Of a stretch of DNA of 64,000 nucleotides, positions 34,762 to 47,726 are shown in pieces; the stretch's first letter is position 1; each line of letters opens with the position of its first letter. Made by a program: the position numbers and the translations under genes. Source of the stretch: Branchiostoma floridae. Taxonomy: Eukaryota; Chordata; Leptocardii; Amphioxiformes; Branchiostomatidae. The notes under the pieces are model-generated. The model saw nothing but the letters and a program-made list of their open reading frames with translations. It made no database searches and was not told the DNA's origin. The stretch spans positions 18,520,824 to 18,584,823 of the forward strand of contig NC_049995.1 in NCBI RefSeq assembly GCF_000003815.2. The letters run 5' to 3'.

Positions 34762-36054
34762 AACAGGCTGAAGGAGGCTCTTGAGACGATCTCAGTTCTT
34801 GAAGAAAAGCTGCAGCAGGCTCAAGAATACGCAGAGAAAGCCGCCAAGCAGGTAACATCGCACAGGACAGAGTACAGGGGAGAGAAGCCGCCTGGAGGTT
34901 GGCCACAGGGGTACAGGGGAGAGAAGCCGCCTGGAGGCTGGCCACAGGAGTACAGGGGAGAGAAGCCGCCTGGAGGCTGGCCGGCACAGGTGGAGAATGC
35001 AGATGCAGCTACACAGACACACCTAACGGACCCTGTTGGTACTACAGGAATACCTGGAGGTGTGGGTGACAAGCTTGGAGCAGACCCGACTGTAAAGGAA
35101 GAAGACGGGAAAACTCCAAGACAAGACTCTGGCAGTGGGAGCAATGAAAAAGAGGATGTTCTCGGTACAGAAGCACCCGAGCAAGAGCGCCACACAGCGG
35201 GGACAGAAGGAGCGGCACCTGGCTCTACTGGGGACAAGAAACAGGGTGAGATCACTTTTGGTGGGGAAGGATCAGAACCTGGAAAGTTTCGGCTCCCACG
35301 TGGTGTTGTCGTGTCGCCTAGCAACGAGATATTTGTGACTGATATGGGCAACAGGCGAGTCCAAGTCCACAGCACAGAGGGGGTTTACCTGCGCCACTTC
35401 CCAGCAGTTGTACCGGGTATAGGGGATAATACGATACAGCCACGTGATGTTTGTATGGACGGTAACGGCACGCTGTGGGTAGTGGGGCATGAAGTGATAG
35501 CTGATCATGTTGTACAGTACAGCACGGACGGGACCGCCATGGCGGGGTTTGACTTGAAGAAGATCGATTATGACCGCGGCATTGCAGTAGACATGCGCAC
35601 TAACCACATCCTGGTGACTGATCCAGACCAAGGTGAAGTTCAGGTGTTCCGTCCGGACGGCTCCCTGGTGCGGACAGTCCGGCATCCACGGGGTGAGATG
35701 AGACACCCACGGTACGTCACTGTAGACGGGGAAGGGAACATTCTTGTGTCGGACTGGGGCACTCACTGTGTCTACGTGTATGACGAGTCCGGGAAGTTCC
35801 TGTTCCAGTTCGGAGGTCGGGGAAGTAGTGAAGGTCAGCTGACGTATCCCGGCGGCATCTGTACAGACAGCTCGGGGCACATCCTCGTGGCGGACTCTGG
35901 GAACGAGAGGGTTCAGATCTTCACACGTCACGGCGAGTTTGTCCGGACCGTCCGTACTGGGTCTGATCCGGAAAGCCTGGCTGTGGGACCGGAAGGGCAG
36001 CTGGTTGTCATCAATTCTTTTAACTGTACTGTGACTGTATATCCCAACTATTAG

Positions 36055-37690
36055 TCATACTGCACTTTGGAGAAGGCTTTTATTTTGTTTCTTGGTCTCT
36101 ACTGCACACGCTCTGTACAGCCCCTGGACGAAGAGTGCCTTTTTTCCATTCCACCCAAATTAGATTTTTGATCAACGTCACTTGATCATGGATTGTTCAC
36201 AATCTGACGATAAACGCTCAAAGCCGTTCGGCTTTCTTTCCGCTTGTTGAAAGGAATTTTATATATTCCATTCTTTATCTAATTTAAATACATTCTAGGA
36301 GAAGATAACCCTTACATTGCACAAATATAGGTAAATACATTTTAAAAATGTTAAGGACTTTTAACTAATAGTAGGAAATAGGAATCATACTTAAAAATCT
36401 AAATGTTGATTCATCGTTATGTGTGTACCTTGATTTATGCATTTGAAGCCATTGTTTTATGTCCTTCAATGCTCATAATACCTTTTAATGTAATTGCTCA
36501 TGCAACATCCATGCAACAGTCGGTTAATCTTTAAATGATGATTGTCTTGAACCCATCTTGACGTGTCGAGTTGGTTACAGATTTAGCAGCAGCAGACGAA
36601 TACACTAACAGAAAAAGGATTGATTAATGGATGATTTGTAAATAGCTTTTCATACTCAAGCCTTCAAGGGTCTTCCATCGCCATGGATTCCTTAAACGTT
36701 TAAAAGACGGATTGAAGATAAGGAAGGTGGCAGCTTCGTCGCTGAGACTGTGGTGACGTCATGACTTAGCCGATGATAACGAGTATCTAAACAGCAGTTT
36801 GTCATTGATGGCGGTACAGGATACGTGATATGTTTCACCTGTAACATCATCATGTATTATCAGCTGAACAATTACATACAACATATAAGTCTCGGCACCA
36901 TCTCTAAAGATCACACATTAACGCGTCTTTGCTATCAGCGGTTGAATTTTTCGGAATTGAATTGAAATGGATACTTTACGATGCCGTATTCAGTTTTACA
37001 CCAATAAAAGCTCTGCTTTCTTTGCATAAATGATCATAGTCCTTTGTGGTGGACTACGGACATGCATCAGGACACCTCAGCACAGCAGTTGTGTTGGATC
37101 TTTCATACCCTAGTGTGCCTCATGCCTCAAGGTAACATATACAGACATCGATGCCTGTCCGCCATGACAGTCAGACCAAAACAGAACACACCTTCTTTGT
37201 CTTCTTTACCTTCTTTCCACTAAGACAATTTTACCCACGTCTCTCTGAGGTCGTTACATTCCTTACCATAACCGTAGCCACTCAGTACAGCATGATACCT
37301 AACGTCCTAAAGCTCACAAGGCCTATCCAACGATACATGGCTGATATGCGGGAGCTAACAACAGTTTCAATAGAAAGGAATGTGCTTTTTTTGAGCGTTG
37401 CAGGGATGGCTACTGACTCCTCTGTGTGTTTCCAGCACGGCCATAGCGTACAGAGGCCAAGTTTATTTTACTCCCGTCGGCCTTTGCGCCAGTAATCTAC
37501 CTGACAGGAACACGGAAGTACTGCAGCAACTGAAGCGCGTCGCGCGGACTATAGTTAGCCGTACTACGAGTCTTTTCAAATAGATCAACGCGCTTAGAGT
37601 ACGGTTATGGGGAGTCCTCTGTCAATGGACCGAGAACACAGTTAAGCGTACAAACAGATTTATGCTAAAAAAACTTGCGGCTTGCACGTT
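36055..37690. other. 3' flank of gene F and upstream region of gene G
   Basis: No gene is seen. The first part matches the D/E/G flanks with an internal replacement near 36090-36130. From about 37050 to 37690 the sequence is unlike any other intergenic region here: the usual promoter block (CCGCCATTTTATC, GCGGGTC, CAGTATCCGC) is absent. Open frames at 37151-37495 and 37398-37583 show no recognisable domain. Confidence 0.5.
37003..37008 (+). terminator. Poly(A) signal candidate of gene F (AATAAA)
   Basis: AATAAA in TACACCAATAAAAGCTCTG, 950 nt past the stop. Confidence 0.55.
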
Positions 37691-37727
37691 GCACCTTAAG
37701 GCGTCCTTCGTACTATTCTTCACACAG
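37640..37727 (+). other. Predicted noncoding leader exon end of gene G
   Basis: CACACAG/GTGAGA at 37727/37728 aligns with the leader donors of the other genes, preceded by CTTAAGGCGTCCTTC. The second donor is degraded (TTTACGGTAACT). The upstream promoter block is replaced by unrelated sequence, so the start cannot be estimated. The leader intron runs to 39139. Confidence 0.35.
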
Positions 37728-38343
37728 GTGAGATCTCACACCTGCTTTACTTTACGGTAACTTGGCATGTCAGCAAGGAGGTCGTTTTAGGTCAAAGTCT
37801 CAAAAGCCTGTATGTTATCTTTAGACCTTAATCCTTATGTGTATAAGAACAATTGATATCTTGTATCAAAAGAAAACATAGGAAAATTCAAGAAGTTCTC
37901 ATTATATTGGAAGGTGAACAGGTATCTGATATTCTTAAACATGGATATATTCTTAGCCAAACTCTCCGTTAAGGGATAGACCGGTCGGTAGGTATGCACA
38001 GTTACCTTTTTAATATTCTTCTTAATGTGAACAAGAAGTTAAACATGTAAATATGTTCTTGGTGGCACTGAGGGCCTCTGGGCGCCATAAACAATGACTC
38101 CACCCCTCGCCAGGCCTTTGTGACTTGTCACCGGTGCTGAACAGAGCAAACATCACGAAGCCTGTGAGCTAATAATGGCGACATATTTGTCTTTGGTGCT
38201 ACACTTGGCATGTTAAACTGCAGTTTTACGCCTGCAATTTGAATAGTATAATTCATAATAAAAATTAAGATGATATCGATGAACCTGTTAGTATTATGTT
38301 ATTTGTGACAAGGACATCAGTGTCCTGATCTCTGCCCCACCCC

Positions 38344-38772
38344 TCGGCACGTCCGCGTGACGTGTTAATGATTGTTGGGCAAAACAAACTCTCCGGAGTC
38401 GGTGTGTTGACGTCATGGGGAGGGCCAATCAATGGAAAAATAAACAATTACACCACGGGTACAAATTAGCCTTAGTGATGAATAAACGGTGCTTACTCCA
38501 CAGATGCTTACGTTGGTACTAAAATGAATTCTTATAATTAATAATTTATAACAATCTTAAACTTAAACCCAGCGTTGGCGAGATGCTTTATATGTTTGAA
38601 GACATAGATGGGTTCGCATGTCAAACATTTTACAGCTGCAGTTAAATAGTCTATGTTCTATGAGTAAAAATGTTATTTGTGGTGAGGGATTGCCATGATC
38701 TCTGTCCGCGTGACGTGTTAATGATTGATGGACAAAACAAACTCTCCGGAGTGGTCTGAGCTGACGTCACGA
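38344..38772 (+). promoter_or_regulatory. Two CRE-type upstream modules, gene G
   Basis: Copies lie at 38344-38418 (TTGACGTCATGG) and 38704-38772 (GTCCGCGTGACGTGTTAATG, GCTGACGTCACGAG). Confidence 0.5.
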
Positions 38773-39140
38773 GAGGTCAAGGTACTCGGGAGATTTACAA
38801 ACAAAAGCTCAGAAAATTCCCCTAGACTAGACCGTCAGACGATGACCTCTGACCTGCTTCACCTTGCTCCAGAATAATAATAGTCAGCGTGCTCCTACTA
38901 TACTACTCATATTGCCCACAATGCATCTCACTGTGAATACATATTTGGAAATTAACTGAAATGCAGAAAAAGTTCTTAGTCTTTGACCTATTGCTCTGCA
39001 TAAGTCAGAAAAAAATCAGTGTGTCTACAAGACGCACAATGTGTGCAGAATACTCTCAGTCCAGTGACATTTTATCGTCTTTTTACAGGTGTCTGGAATA
39101 GGATATGTTCAGTGACAGTGACGTTTCGTCTGTATTCAGG

Positions 39141-42100
39141 ATGGCAGGTCCGGTCCGAGTAAGTAGAGTCACAGCTGCCGACAGGCGCCATTTTGATTTT
39201 GTCCAAACTTTGCTCCGTATTTCCAAAGAGCTCACAGAAGAGGAAACGGCAACCATGAAGTTGTTCTGCCTGCATCTGATCCCTAAAGGTCAGAGGGCAC
39301 AACTCAAGCGGATAGTGGATGTATTTCACAAGCTGATGGAACTGGACAAAATTGACCAGGAAAACTTGGAATTCATAGAAGAGATCTTGGAAAGAATCGG
39401 ACGACAGGACCTGATTCGGGACGTTCTGCGGCGGTTCCAGCCTCCTGACCGAGAGATTCCGGAAAATCCAGAACTCCAGCCTGAAAACCCCGAGTTTCAG
39501 CCGGAAAACCCCGAACTGCAGCCGGAAAATCCCGAGTTTCAGCCGGAAAACCCCGAACTGCAGCCGGAAAATCCCGAGTTTCAGCCGGAAAACCCCGAAC
39601 TGCAGCCGGAAAACCCCGAAAACCAGCCGGAAACCCCCGAACTCCAGCCGGGAGCAAGTCTGTTAGGGACGACAGCAGAAGGTGAGTCACATGTGGTGGA
39701 TTTTAAGCCCCACACAACACTGTCTGTACAACTGGCCATACATCTCGTCCTGAAGTACTTTTTCAACACTATTTACGCTTGGGGAGGGCTTAAACTCCCC
39801 GCGTCAACTTTGAGGCTAGAAAACTTTTCTTAAACTTTTATTGTGAACAATTTTAGGATAATAGATAGTATTTTTTTCCATTTTTCGTGTTGCCATGGCA
39901 ACGGGTTTCTGACAATCATATTATACAAGAATCACAAATTCTGGTTAAAGCCACGAGGTTTCTAAGTTTTCTTGCTAATATAATCTAATATAACATTCAT
40001 AATTGAATATTCGTAATTCATACTAGTGTGATAACGTAATCTGTCACAATCCCAAACGGTGAAAAATGACACAAGGTTTTAATCAAGTCGTTGTCACTCG
40101 ACTATCATTATTAATTTGTACAAAAGCTTCAAAGGAACGTTTTCAGTCTTCTTTATGGTATTTGCTTGATATATGTGGAATAGAATGTATTTACAGAATC
40201 TAAGGTTGCAGATCTAAGATTCAGGATTTCAAAGGAGACCAAAAATACCTATGACTTATGATTTATTTTTACACCATTGCGGTTGCATTTGACAACACAA
40301 GTCTATAATAAGTCTATTGGACAACATTTCTCTCGTTACATTTTTGTTTAATACAGTACTAAGTCTAAGAGAAATCAATCCTTATTTACACAGTTTTAGT
40401 TAATGAAAACACATATATGACGTCATGTAGTGCAACAATACATGGTTTACATATCCGGGCGATTTTATATTGTGTTGTACAATAAGCTGCACTTTAGCCC
40501 TTGTCTAAAATTTTGCAGCTTTTAGTGCGTCGTGTGATAAACCGAATCATCTCATCTCCTTACGAATGACTTTGGCCCTTTTGTATTCGTGTTTGTTTCA
40601 GGTGACGTGCAGGGATATTTTGACGATGTCATCGAAGAAGTCAGCTACAAGTGGGACGACCTGGCCTGGAAGCTGGGATTTCATGATAACGAAATCAAAG
40701 TAATCCGAGACTTGGAGCGTGACCATGACCACAGGTGCAGGGAAATGCTGACCAGGTGGGGAAACAGGGAGGGAAGGGGAGCAACTCTACAGGTGCTGAT
40801 CCAAGCCCTAAAGAACATTGGTGAAACTCGGACAGCAGAGAGCCTAGAAGGTTTGTATTATCGTCGCTTTGTAAGAAATATCACCATCACGATCTAGCAG
40901 TTCTATAGCAAATTAAAAGGATTAGGCTATTAATATATTACTCTCAACCCAGTTAGAAACGCTTAGAAACCTTTTGATTTTTTTTTAAACAACACAAACT
41001 TATTATTGATTATTGTTTGCAGGACCTACAACCTCCAACACCTACGTGGTTGTGCACGGCACAGTGCGCATGATCCAGGAAACTCTAGATCACCTTAAAA
41101 ACTGCCTGGCAGCGTTAATTGGCACGAGAAGGTCACAGGTCAAGTTCAGAGGTTACAAGAAGCACAAGAGCATCCTGGTGCACTTCTCCATACCGCGGGA
41201 GATCACGGCGGTGCTGAGGCACATGGCGGATCACTCCGACCCGAGACTTGTCTACATGGGCGTCAAGTCACTGCAGATCGACGCTGAAGTTCCCATCAAA
41301 GTCCAACAGGGGGCGCCGCTGTATGGTGAGCTGACTTCTTTTAGTCTTCATTTGTTCTCTGTCAATTTTAGACTTTTGCAGGTCCATCATCAAAGAATAT
41401 GGATTTCATATCCAGTTGCATGAGTAACTAATGGTGTATCAAATTACCTGGATGTCTAATCCTTATCGACGTTCAATGTGGGTTTAAATTTTCTCTTGCA
41501 GAAGAACCATCAAAGACACTATAGATCTTGAAGAGAAACAGAATGTTTCCTTTTAAAAAATCTGCAGTCCATATTATTCCAGTACTTGCCGACCATTTCC
41601 CATATGCCTGAAACTGCTAGTACCTACAAGTTAGACATGTAAATAGCGATATTTACTTCAACTGTACATGTACTTGGACAAGCAGTCGTTGTACGTGATG
41701 CCATTTCAAACCCTATGTTTTATGATGTCATATCTCTTTCACTGGTGCGTTCCAGTTATCAAGAGACGACTGCCCGTTGATGACATCGAGGTGGGCTGCA
41801 GTACACGCACCAAACACCAGAGGGTGCCCCACAACTGGACCCGTCTGTCTGCCCTGAACCTGTTCTCGGACGCCCTGCCGCTCCATCTGCAGGCAGCCGC
41901 GAGTCTGGAGTACCAGGGCTTCTCCTACAGCCTGGTCCGGGCTCTGGTGCAGAAGGACCGGCTCAGAGAACACCAGATGAGGCAGGCCATCCAGAACCTC
42001 AGGAACGCAGAGGTGGATTCCAACATGCTCCGTCAGAAGGCAGAGGTGGATTCCAACACGATCATGACTTTGCGCTCCAAGCTTAACATCACAGAGAACA

Positions 42101-43503
42101 GGCTGAAGGAGGCTCTTGAGACGATCGCAGTTCTTGAAGAAAAGCTGCAGCAGGCTCAAGAAAACTCAGAGAAAGCCGCCAAGCAGCTGGCATCCCACGT
42201 GACGGAGTACAGGGGAGAGAAGCCGCCTGGAGGCTGGCCACAGGAGTACAGGGGAGAGAAGCCGCCTGGAGGCTGGCCACAGGAGTACAGGGGAGAGAAG
42301 CCGCCTGGAGGCTTGCCGCAGGAGTACAGGGGAGAGAAGCCGCCTGGAGGCTGGCCACAGGAGTACAGGGGAGAGAAGCCATATGGAGACTGGCCACAGG
42401 AGTACAGGGGAGAGACAGCGCCAAGTAGTGGTTCGGCAGAGGTCAAGAAGGCAGACGCAGCTACACATACATACCTAGCGGGTCCTGTTGGTACTGCATG
42501 GGGACCTGGCGATGTGGGTGACAAGCTTGGAGAAGACCCGCCTGTAAAGAAAGAAGACAGAAAAACTCAAATACAAGACTCTGCAAGTGTGGGCGATGGA
42601 AAAGAGGCTGTTCTCTGTACAGAATCACCCGAGCAAGAGCGCCACACAGCGGGGACAGAAGGAGTGGCACCCTGCTCTATTGGGGACATGAAACAGGGTG
42701 TGATCACTTTTGGTGGGGAAGGATCAGAACCGGGAAAGTTTGTGAACCCGCGCGGCGTTGTCGTGTCGCCTAGCAACGAGATATTTGTGGCTGATCACAA
42801 CAACAGGCGAGTCCAAGTCCACAGCACAGAGGGGGTTTACCTGCGCCACTTCCCAGGAGTTGTACCGGGTACAGGGGATAAGGTCATGAAGCCACATGAT
42901 GTCTGTATGGACGGTAACGGCACGCTGTGGGTAGTGGGGTGGGGAGAGACAGCCGACCATGTTTTACAGTACAGCACGGACGGGACCGCCATGGCGGGGT
43001 TTGACCTGAAGAAGATCGGTTATTCCCGCGGTATTGCAGTGAACATGCGCACTAACTACATCCTGGAGACTGGGGGCAATAATGAAGTTCATGTGTTCCG
43101 TCCGGACGGCTCCCTGGTGCGGACAGTCCGGCATGCCGAGGGTGGGATGACATGCCCACGGTACATCACTGTGGACGGGGAGGGGAACATTCTTGTGTCG
43201 TACTGGTTCAATCACTGTGTCTACGTGTATGACGAGTCCGGGAAGTTCCTGTTCCAGTTTGGAGGTGAGGGAAGTGGTGAAGGTCAGCTGGATAGTCCCC
43301 TCGGCATCTGCACAGACAGCTCTGGGCACATCCTCGTGGCGGACTATGGGAACGAGAGGATTCAGATCTTCACACGTCACGGCGAGTTTGTCCGAACCTT
43401 CCGTACTGGATTCAGACCGACAGGCCTGGCTGTGGGACCGGAAGGGCAGCTGGTTGTTACCAGTTATTTGAACGACATTGTGACTGTTTATCCCAGCTAT
43501 TAG
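39141..43503 (+). CDS. Gene G: DED-DD-X-coiled coil-NHL protein, longest intact member
   Basis: Exons 39141-39681, 40602-40850, 41023-41325 and 41756-43503, all phase 1, encode 946 residues. The DED resembles that of E and has a two-residue insertion near the start (VRVSRV, shared in form with I's FRESRV). Nine ENPELQP/ENPEFQP repeats follow, then the DD (about 181-263; WDDLAWKLGF, RCREMLTRWGN), the X domain (264-364), the coiled coil, five GEKPPGGW repeats plus a degenerate sixth (GETAPSSG), and NHL from about 672. Loop differences include FVNP, DHNN, TGGNNEV, YWFNHC and DSPL. The last exon starts V-I-K in place of D-V-K. The DD donor is again GAAG/GTTTGT. The frame 39105-39140 before ATG is open, but ATG follows a CAG acceptor-like site (GTATTCAG). 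Confidence 0.88.
39462..39650 (+). repeat. 21-bp coding tandem repeat (ENPELQP) in gene G
   Basis: Nine 7-codon units alternate ENPELQP and ENPEFQP, ending in ENPENQP and ETPELQP. D, F, H and B have one unit, I three and E five. This lengthens the tether between DED and DD. Confidence 0.9.
39889..39902. promoter_or_regulatory. X-box (RFX-type) palindrome in gene G intron
   Basis: GTTGCCATGGCAAC, identical to the site in gene E at the same intron position. Confidence 0.4.
42205..42414 (+). repeat. 39-bp coding tandem repeat (YRGEKPPGGWPQE) in gene G
   Basis: Five clear units and a degenerate sixth. Unit 3 has L for W (GGLPQE) and unit 5 reads GEKPYGDW. This is the highest copy number in the window. 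Confidence 0.9.
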
Positions 43504-45300
43504 TCAAGCAGCACTTTGGAGAAGGCTTTTATTTTGTTTCAACACAAATGAATGAACTTTCCATATTCTCAAACCAGTCCTTTTGCCTACTTTGTGAACG
43601 GGTGGATGGGGAGGGGAACGCTACAGGCTTCCAATGGCCTTTGACCCTGTGTTCATATCAGACAGACAGAAGGTCACGTGTTCTGAACATTTAAGCCCTC
43701 AGTTGTCCTGAACAGATCAGAGAACATGTCGAAAAATTCAAATCCATCTTCATAACGTTTAGAACGAATTATAACATTCCCTGGACGAGAGTTGTTTTTT
43801 TTCCATTCCGCCCAAATTAGATTTTTGATCAACGTCACTTGATCATGGATTGTTCACAATCTGACGATAAACGCTCAAAGCCGCTCAAACCACTCAAAGC
43901 TTTCTTTCCGCTTGTTCAAAAGAATTTGATATATTCCATCCTTTTAGGTAAATTCAATTTAAATACATTCTAGGAGAAGATAACCATTACATTGTACAAA
44001 TATAATTACACAAAATATGTTAAGGACTTCTAACTAATAGCATGAGTCATACGTTAAACTCTAAATGTTGATTTATATTCATGTTTGTACCTTGGTTTAT
44101 GCATGTGTACTTAATTTTTCAATGTACTTCCATGCTCATGATACATTTTTATATAATTTAATGTTTTTAATGCATTTTAATGTTTGTTTAACATCCACGC
44201 AAAAGTTGGTGAATCTTTAAAATCTTTAAGTGTCTGGAACCCATCTTGACATGTCGGGTTGGTTACAGATTCAGCAGCAGCAGACGAAGATACTAACAGA
44301 AAAAGGATTGATTAATTCATGATTTGTAAATAGCCTTTCATACCCAAGCCTCAAAGGGTCTTCCATCGCCATGGATTCCTTAAACGTTGAAAAGACGGAT
44401 TGAAGATAAGGAAGATGGCGGCTTTCTCACTGACTGTGGTGACGTCATGACGTAGCCGATGATAACGAGTATCCAAACAGCAGTTTGCCGATGGCGGTAC
44501 AGGATACGTGACATGTTTCACCGGTAACACCACCATGTATTATCAGCTGAACGATTAGATACAACATATAAGTCTCTGCACCATCTCTAAAGATCACACA
44601 TTATAATATATACGTCTTTGGTATCAGCGGTTGAATTTCGGGGGAATTGAATTGAAATGGATACTTTACGATGCTGTATTCAGTTTTACACGAATGAAAG
44701 CTATGCTTTCTTTGCATGAAATGATCAAAGTTCTTTGTGGTCTTACTTATGATACTGAGTACCAACCATGATTTCGGTCCCTGTGTAACACCCGACAAAA
44801 AGAAGTGGCCCAATGAAAAGCATTGATAGACATAAAATATCTCACAAGGACTTCTAGTGGTAAATGATGAAACTGAATGCTATTAAACTGAATGAACTGA
44901 ATTTTCTATAGAAATAAACAACGAGATTCTGGAATACCATCGCGGACTGGGCTTCAACTAAGGACCAACGACGTTCTTAAAAGAGGATATATATCAACTG
45001 CCTTATTTAATTCGTATGGGACCAAAGCTGCCTTGTCGTAACATTGTAGAACATCCTTGTGACGACAAATGTAACGAACAAATTGTCTGAATGTTGGTTC
45101 TGTTATAAACATAGTGCCGCCATTTAATCTCGAAGCAGATGTTGGAAAGAAATATTGGGGCCGCTAGTTTATGTCGAGATGCAACTTCACACCAGCGGAT
45201 ACTGCTAATACTACAGGGATTTTACAAATCACATATGTACGGCGACGCCCATTCAGTATTAATGGAAACGCTAGCTTATTGTATCCCGAACTGTTTTGGG
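43504..45300. other. 3' flank of gene G and distal upstream region of gene H
   Basis: No gene is seen. It is nearly colinear with the D and E flanks. The conserved poly(A) position reads AATGAA (44693-44698) in place of AATAAA. Confidence 0.5.
44693..44698 (+). terminator. Degenerate poly(A) signal of gene G (AATGAA)
   Basis: CACGAATGAAAGCTATGC replaces CACCAATAAAAGCT. This weaker hexamer may reduce or shift polyadenylation. Confidence 0.35.
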
Positions 45301-45319
45301 TCAAACCTCGCTATGCAAT

Positions 45320-45639
45320 CAGATACCAGCGGTCGGGACCAAAGTCCAACGGATACAGAGTTCGCTACAAACCTGCCACGTTCCCTCGTATTTCAGTCAA
45401 CAGACTGGAGACGTTTATTCCTGTAGTACCAGCAGTATCCGCTAGGTGCGCAGCTGCACCTGCCATCCCGACATAACCCAGCGGCCGTGATCAATTTCTA
45501 ACGGGTAACGAGTTGGTTGCCACCTGCCACGTTTACTGGTATATCAGTCACCAGACCTGAGACAGCTGAGTTTGTCTTGAAGAACCATACTGACACTGGT
45601 TACGTCTTAAGGAGTTTGTCTTACCGTCACGTCACACAG
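45320..45639 (+). other. Predicted noncoding leader exon of gene H
   Basis: It ends in CACACAG/GTAAGT at 45639/45640, with a second donor (CTACAG/GTGAGA) at 45667/45668. The TATA box is lost. The leader intron (45640-48428) is enlarged by a piggyBac-like MITE and a SINE. Confidence 0.45.
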
Positions 45640-46041
45640 GTAAGTTTTTGAAGCTGCTTCACTACAGGTGAGAAACGTTTGACGTGGCACCTCATCCAGG
45701 CGACCATTTTAGGTCAACGACCTGAGGCTACTTTTTTTAACCTAGAGACTTTCATAGCTCTTTATGTGGTGAAACGTTATCCTTAGGTAAAAGGAAGTCA
45801 GAAAAAGTTTAAGGAAGTTGTTCATGTATAATAGCCTGATGCTGAACCTGACAGAAAGTGACCACATAAATGTCCTCTAAGTTACTTTGAACGGTAAGGC
45901 GGGTAGGATAGGTTTAGATTAAATTTTATGATATTCACAGTCGCACTTCAGATATTTTTTTGTTGCTGTGAATAGGATAATGACCATGTAAGGGTCTCAT
46001 GTTGGCAGGGTTTTATCCGTGTCCTGATCTCCGCCCCGCCC

Positions 46042-46650
46042 CTCGGCCCGTACTCGTGACGTGTTAATGATTGATGGACAGAACAAACTTTCAGGAGGGG
46101 TCTGAGTTGACGTCACGGGGTAGGCCAAGCAGAGATGTAAACAATTATAGCACGAGTACAAATTAGGCTTAGCGTGGATTCAATGGTGCTTACTCCAAAT
46201 ATGTTAATGCTGATACTTGAAAATGACTTGTTACTGGCTATAAGAATCTTATACCCCAACGTAGGTGAGATTAAAATGATCATATATTTGCAGACATAGA
46301 TGGGTGGGCGTGTCAAACAGTTACATCACGGGTACAAATTAGGCTTAGCGAAGATTCAACGGTGCTTACTCCACAGATGTTGATTTTGGTACTCAAAGAT
46401 GACTTGTTAACGATTAATTATTTTTAAATGAAGTTAAACTGAAACGTCGGTGAGATTATAAAAACGCCATATATGCCTTATATGTTTGCAGAAATAGTTT
46501 GGTGGGCGTGTAAGACCGTAGTTTTGCTAATATGCTATTTGTGGCGACGGCTTATCAGTGTCCTAATCTATATCCCCTCCCCTCGGCACGTCCGCGTGAC
46601 GCGTTAATGATTGTTGGACAGAACAAACTCCGCCATAAGCTGAGGTCAGG
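46042..46650 (+). promoter_or_regulatory. Two CRE-type upstream modules, gene H
   Basis: Copies lie at 46042-46118 (TTGACGTCACGGGG) and 46583-46650, where the CRE is degraded to TGAGGTCAGG. Confidence 0.45.
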
Positions 46651-46932
46651 GTGTGGGCAAGGTACTCAGAGATTCACAAATAACTACAGTACAAGTTCCA
46701 ACTGGCTGGGCTGGGTGTGGGCTGAATGTTGCTTAGTCAACATTGCTTTAACAGTAAGTTGCAGTAGGAAACTTATGAGTTTGCTCACGATGTGAACTGA
46801 CCGCGCGTGCGCTAAGGTCAAAGGTCAAAGCTAATGAAAATATGAACTTTTATGCGTAGCTTACAATGCATCCCTCGGTTATGACGGTAAATGGAGGTCC
46901 CGTGTCTGCGGAGATCTACACACAACGCATGC

Positions 46933-47726
46933 TTAACCCTATTCAGACCGGGTTTTTTTGGTCATCCCTGGACGGGGGGGTGGGGGGTGGGGGGGGTGAG
47001 ACCTCCTGAGACATGATATCGACATAATATCTGACGAGTGTTTGACGATTGACGTTACGTTGACGTAAGATTACGTAATTATGACGTCATGAATTTATTA
47101 TATTGGCCGGACACATGAAAAAAGGGTATTCTCAGAAAACTTCAAGTTATACTACAAAAATTGTAACAATAAATGCAGATAACAGAATAATAATGTTTAT
47201 TACGACTTGTATTGCCAATAGCAACATCGATGACGTCATAATGACGTCATAAAATGACGTCATGCACATCTAAGATACGAGTTAGGCTCCGCCATATTAT
47301 ATCCACCACCTTGAATTTTGAAAAGTACTTTTTTGCAACAAATAATCACAAAGGGCAATGGAAATAGACTAAATTCATTCATTTAGATGGTTTTTGATGA
47401 AAAAATACCAGGTAGTTACAAATTTTAAGGGATAATCAGCTTGTTATTCTTGATCTGGCCATACGGTCCGCCATCTTGGATTTTGGGCTGATGACGTCAT
47501 CAAATTAGCATAATTTATGCATATATAATTATGAAAGATGTGCTAAATAATATAAGATTTTATTTATGTAACAAGATAGCAGTAATATAGCAAATAAATG
47601 TGAAAAATATATTGTTAGAACCAAAAATAGTGATTTTTGGTAAAACTGCCTGTCAGCAAACGGTTGCCATGGCAACACGAAAAATGCAAAAGCCCCCCCC
47701 CCCCCCCCCCGTCTGAATAGGGTTAA
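46933..47726. mobile_element. piggyBac-like MITE (TTAA-flanked, 794 bp)
   Basis: TTAACCCTATTCAGAC at the left and GTCTGAATAGGGTTAA at the right are perfect inverted repeats that include a TTAA on each side. TTAA duplication with CCC...GGG ends is the known signature of piggyBac-type elements. Inside are a G-run near the left end and a C-run at the right, three TGACGTCA palindromes at about 47222-47262, one near 47492, and an X-box palindrome at 47663. No transposase is present. It lies in the leader intron of gene H. Confidence 0.75.
47663..47676. promoter_or_regulatory. X-box (RFX-type) palindrome inside the MITE
   Basis: GTTGCCATGGCAAC next to ACACGAAAAATG. The same 3' context, reversed, flanks the sites in the E, G and I introns, which suggests those introns carry a related repeat. 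Confidence 0.4.

Larger units (their letters stand above)
32952..36054 (+). pseudogene. Gene F: DED-X-coiled coil-NHL gene with 31-bp frameshifting duplication
   Basis: Exons are 32952-33327, 33532-33834 and 34225-36054, phase 1. The DED is of the RGHAEQL subtype shared with gene J, with RQDL intact. The coiled coil has seven 11-residue units, the most in the window. At 34700-34730 and 34731-34761 a 31-bp segment is exactly duplicated in tandem, which shifts the frame so that translation stops at 34784 (412 residues). The other frame is open from 34735 through three GEKPPGGW repeats and all six NHL blades to the stop at 36054. Apart from this duplication the gene is intact and highly similar to its sisters. 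It is therefore a very recent pseudogene, a somatic or allelic variant, or an assembly error. Without the duplication it would be an ordinary family member. Confidence 0.7.

Noticed and set aside
37151-37495. 114-codon open frame between F and G
   Set aside because: No recognisable domain, no paralog and no splice or poly(A) context; length is within chance for this composition.
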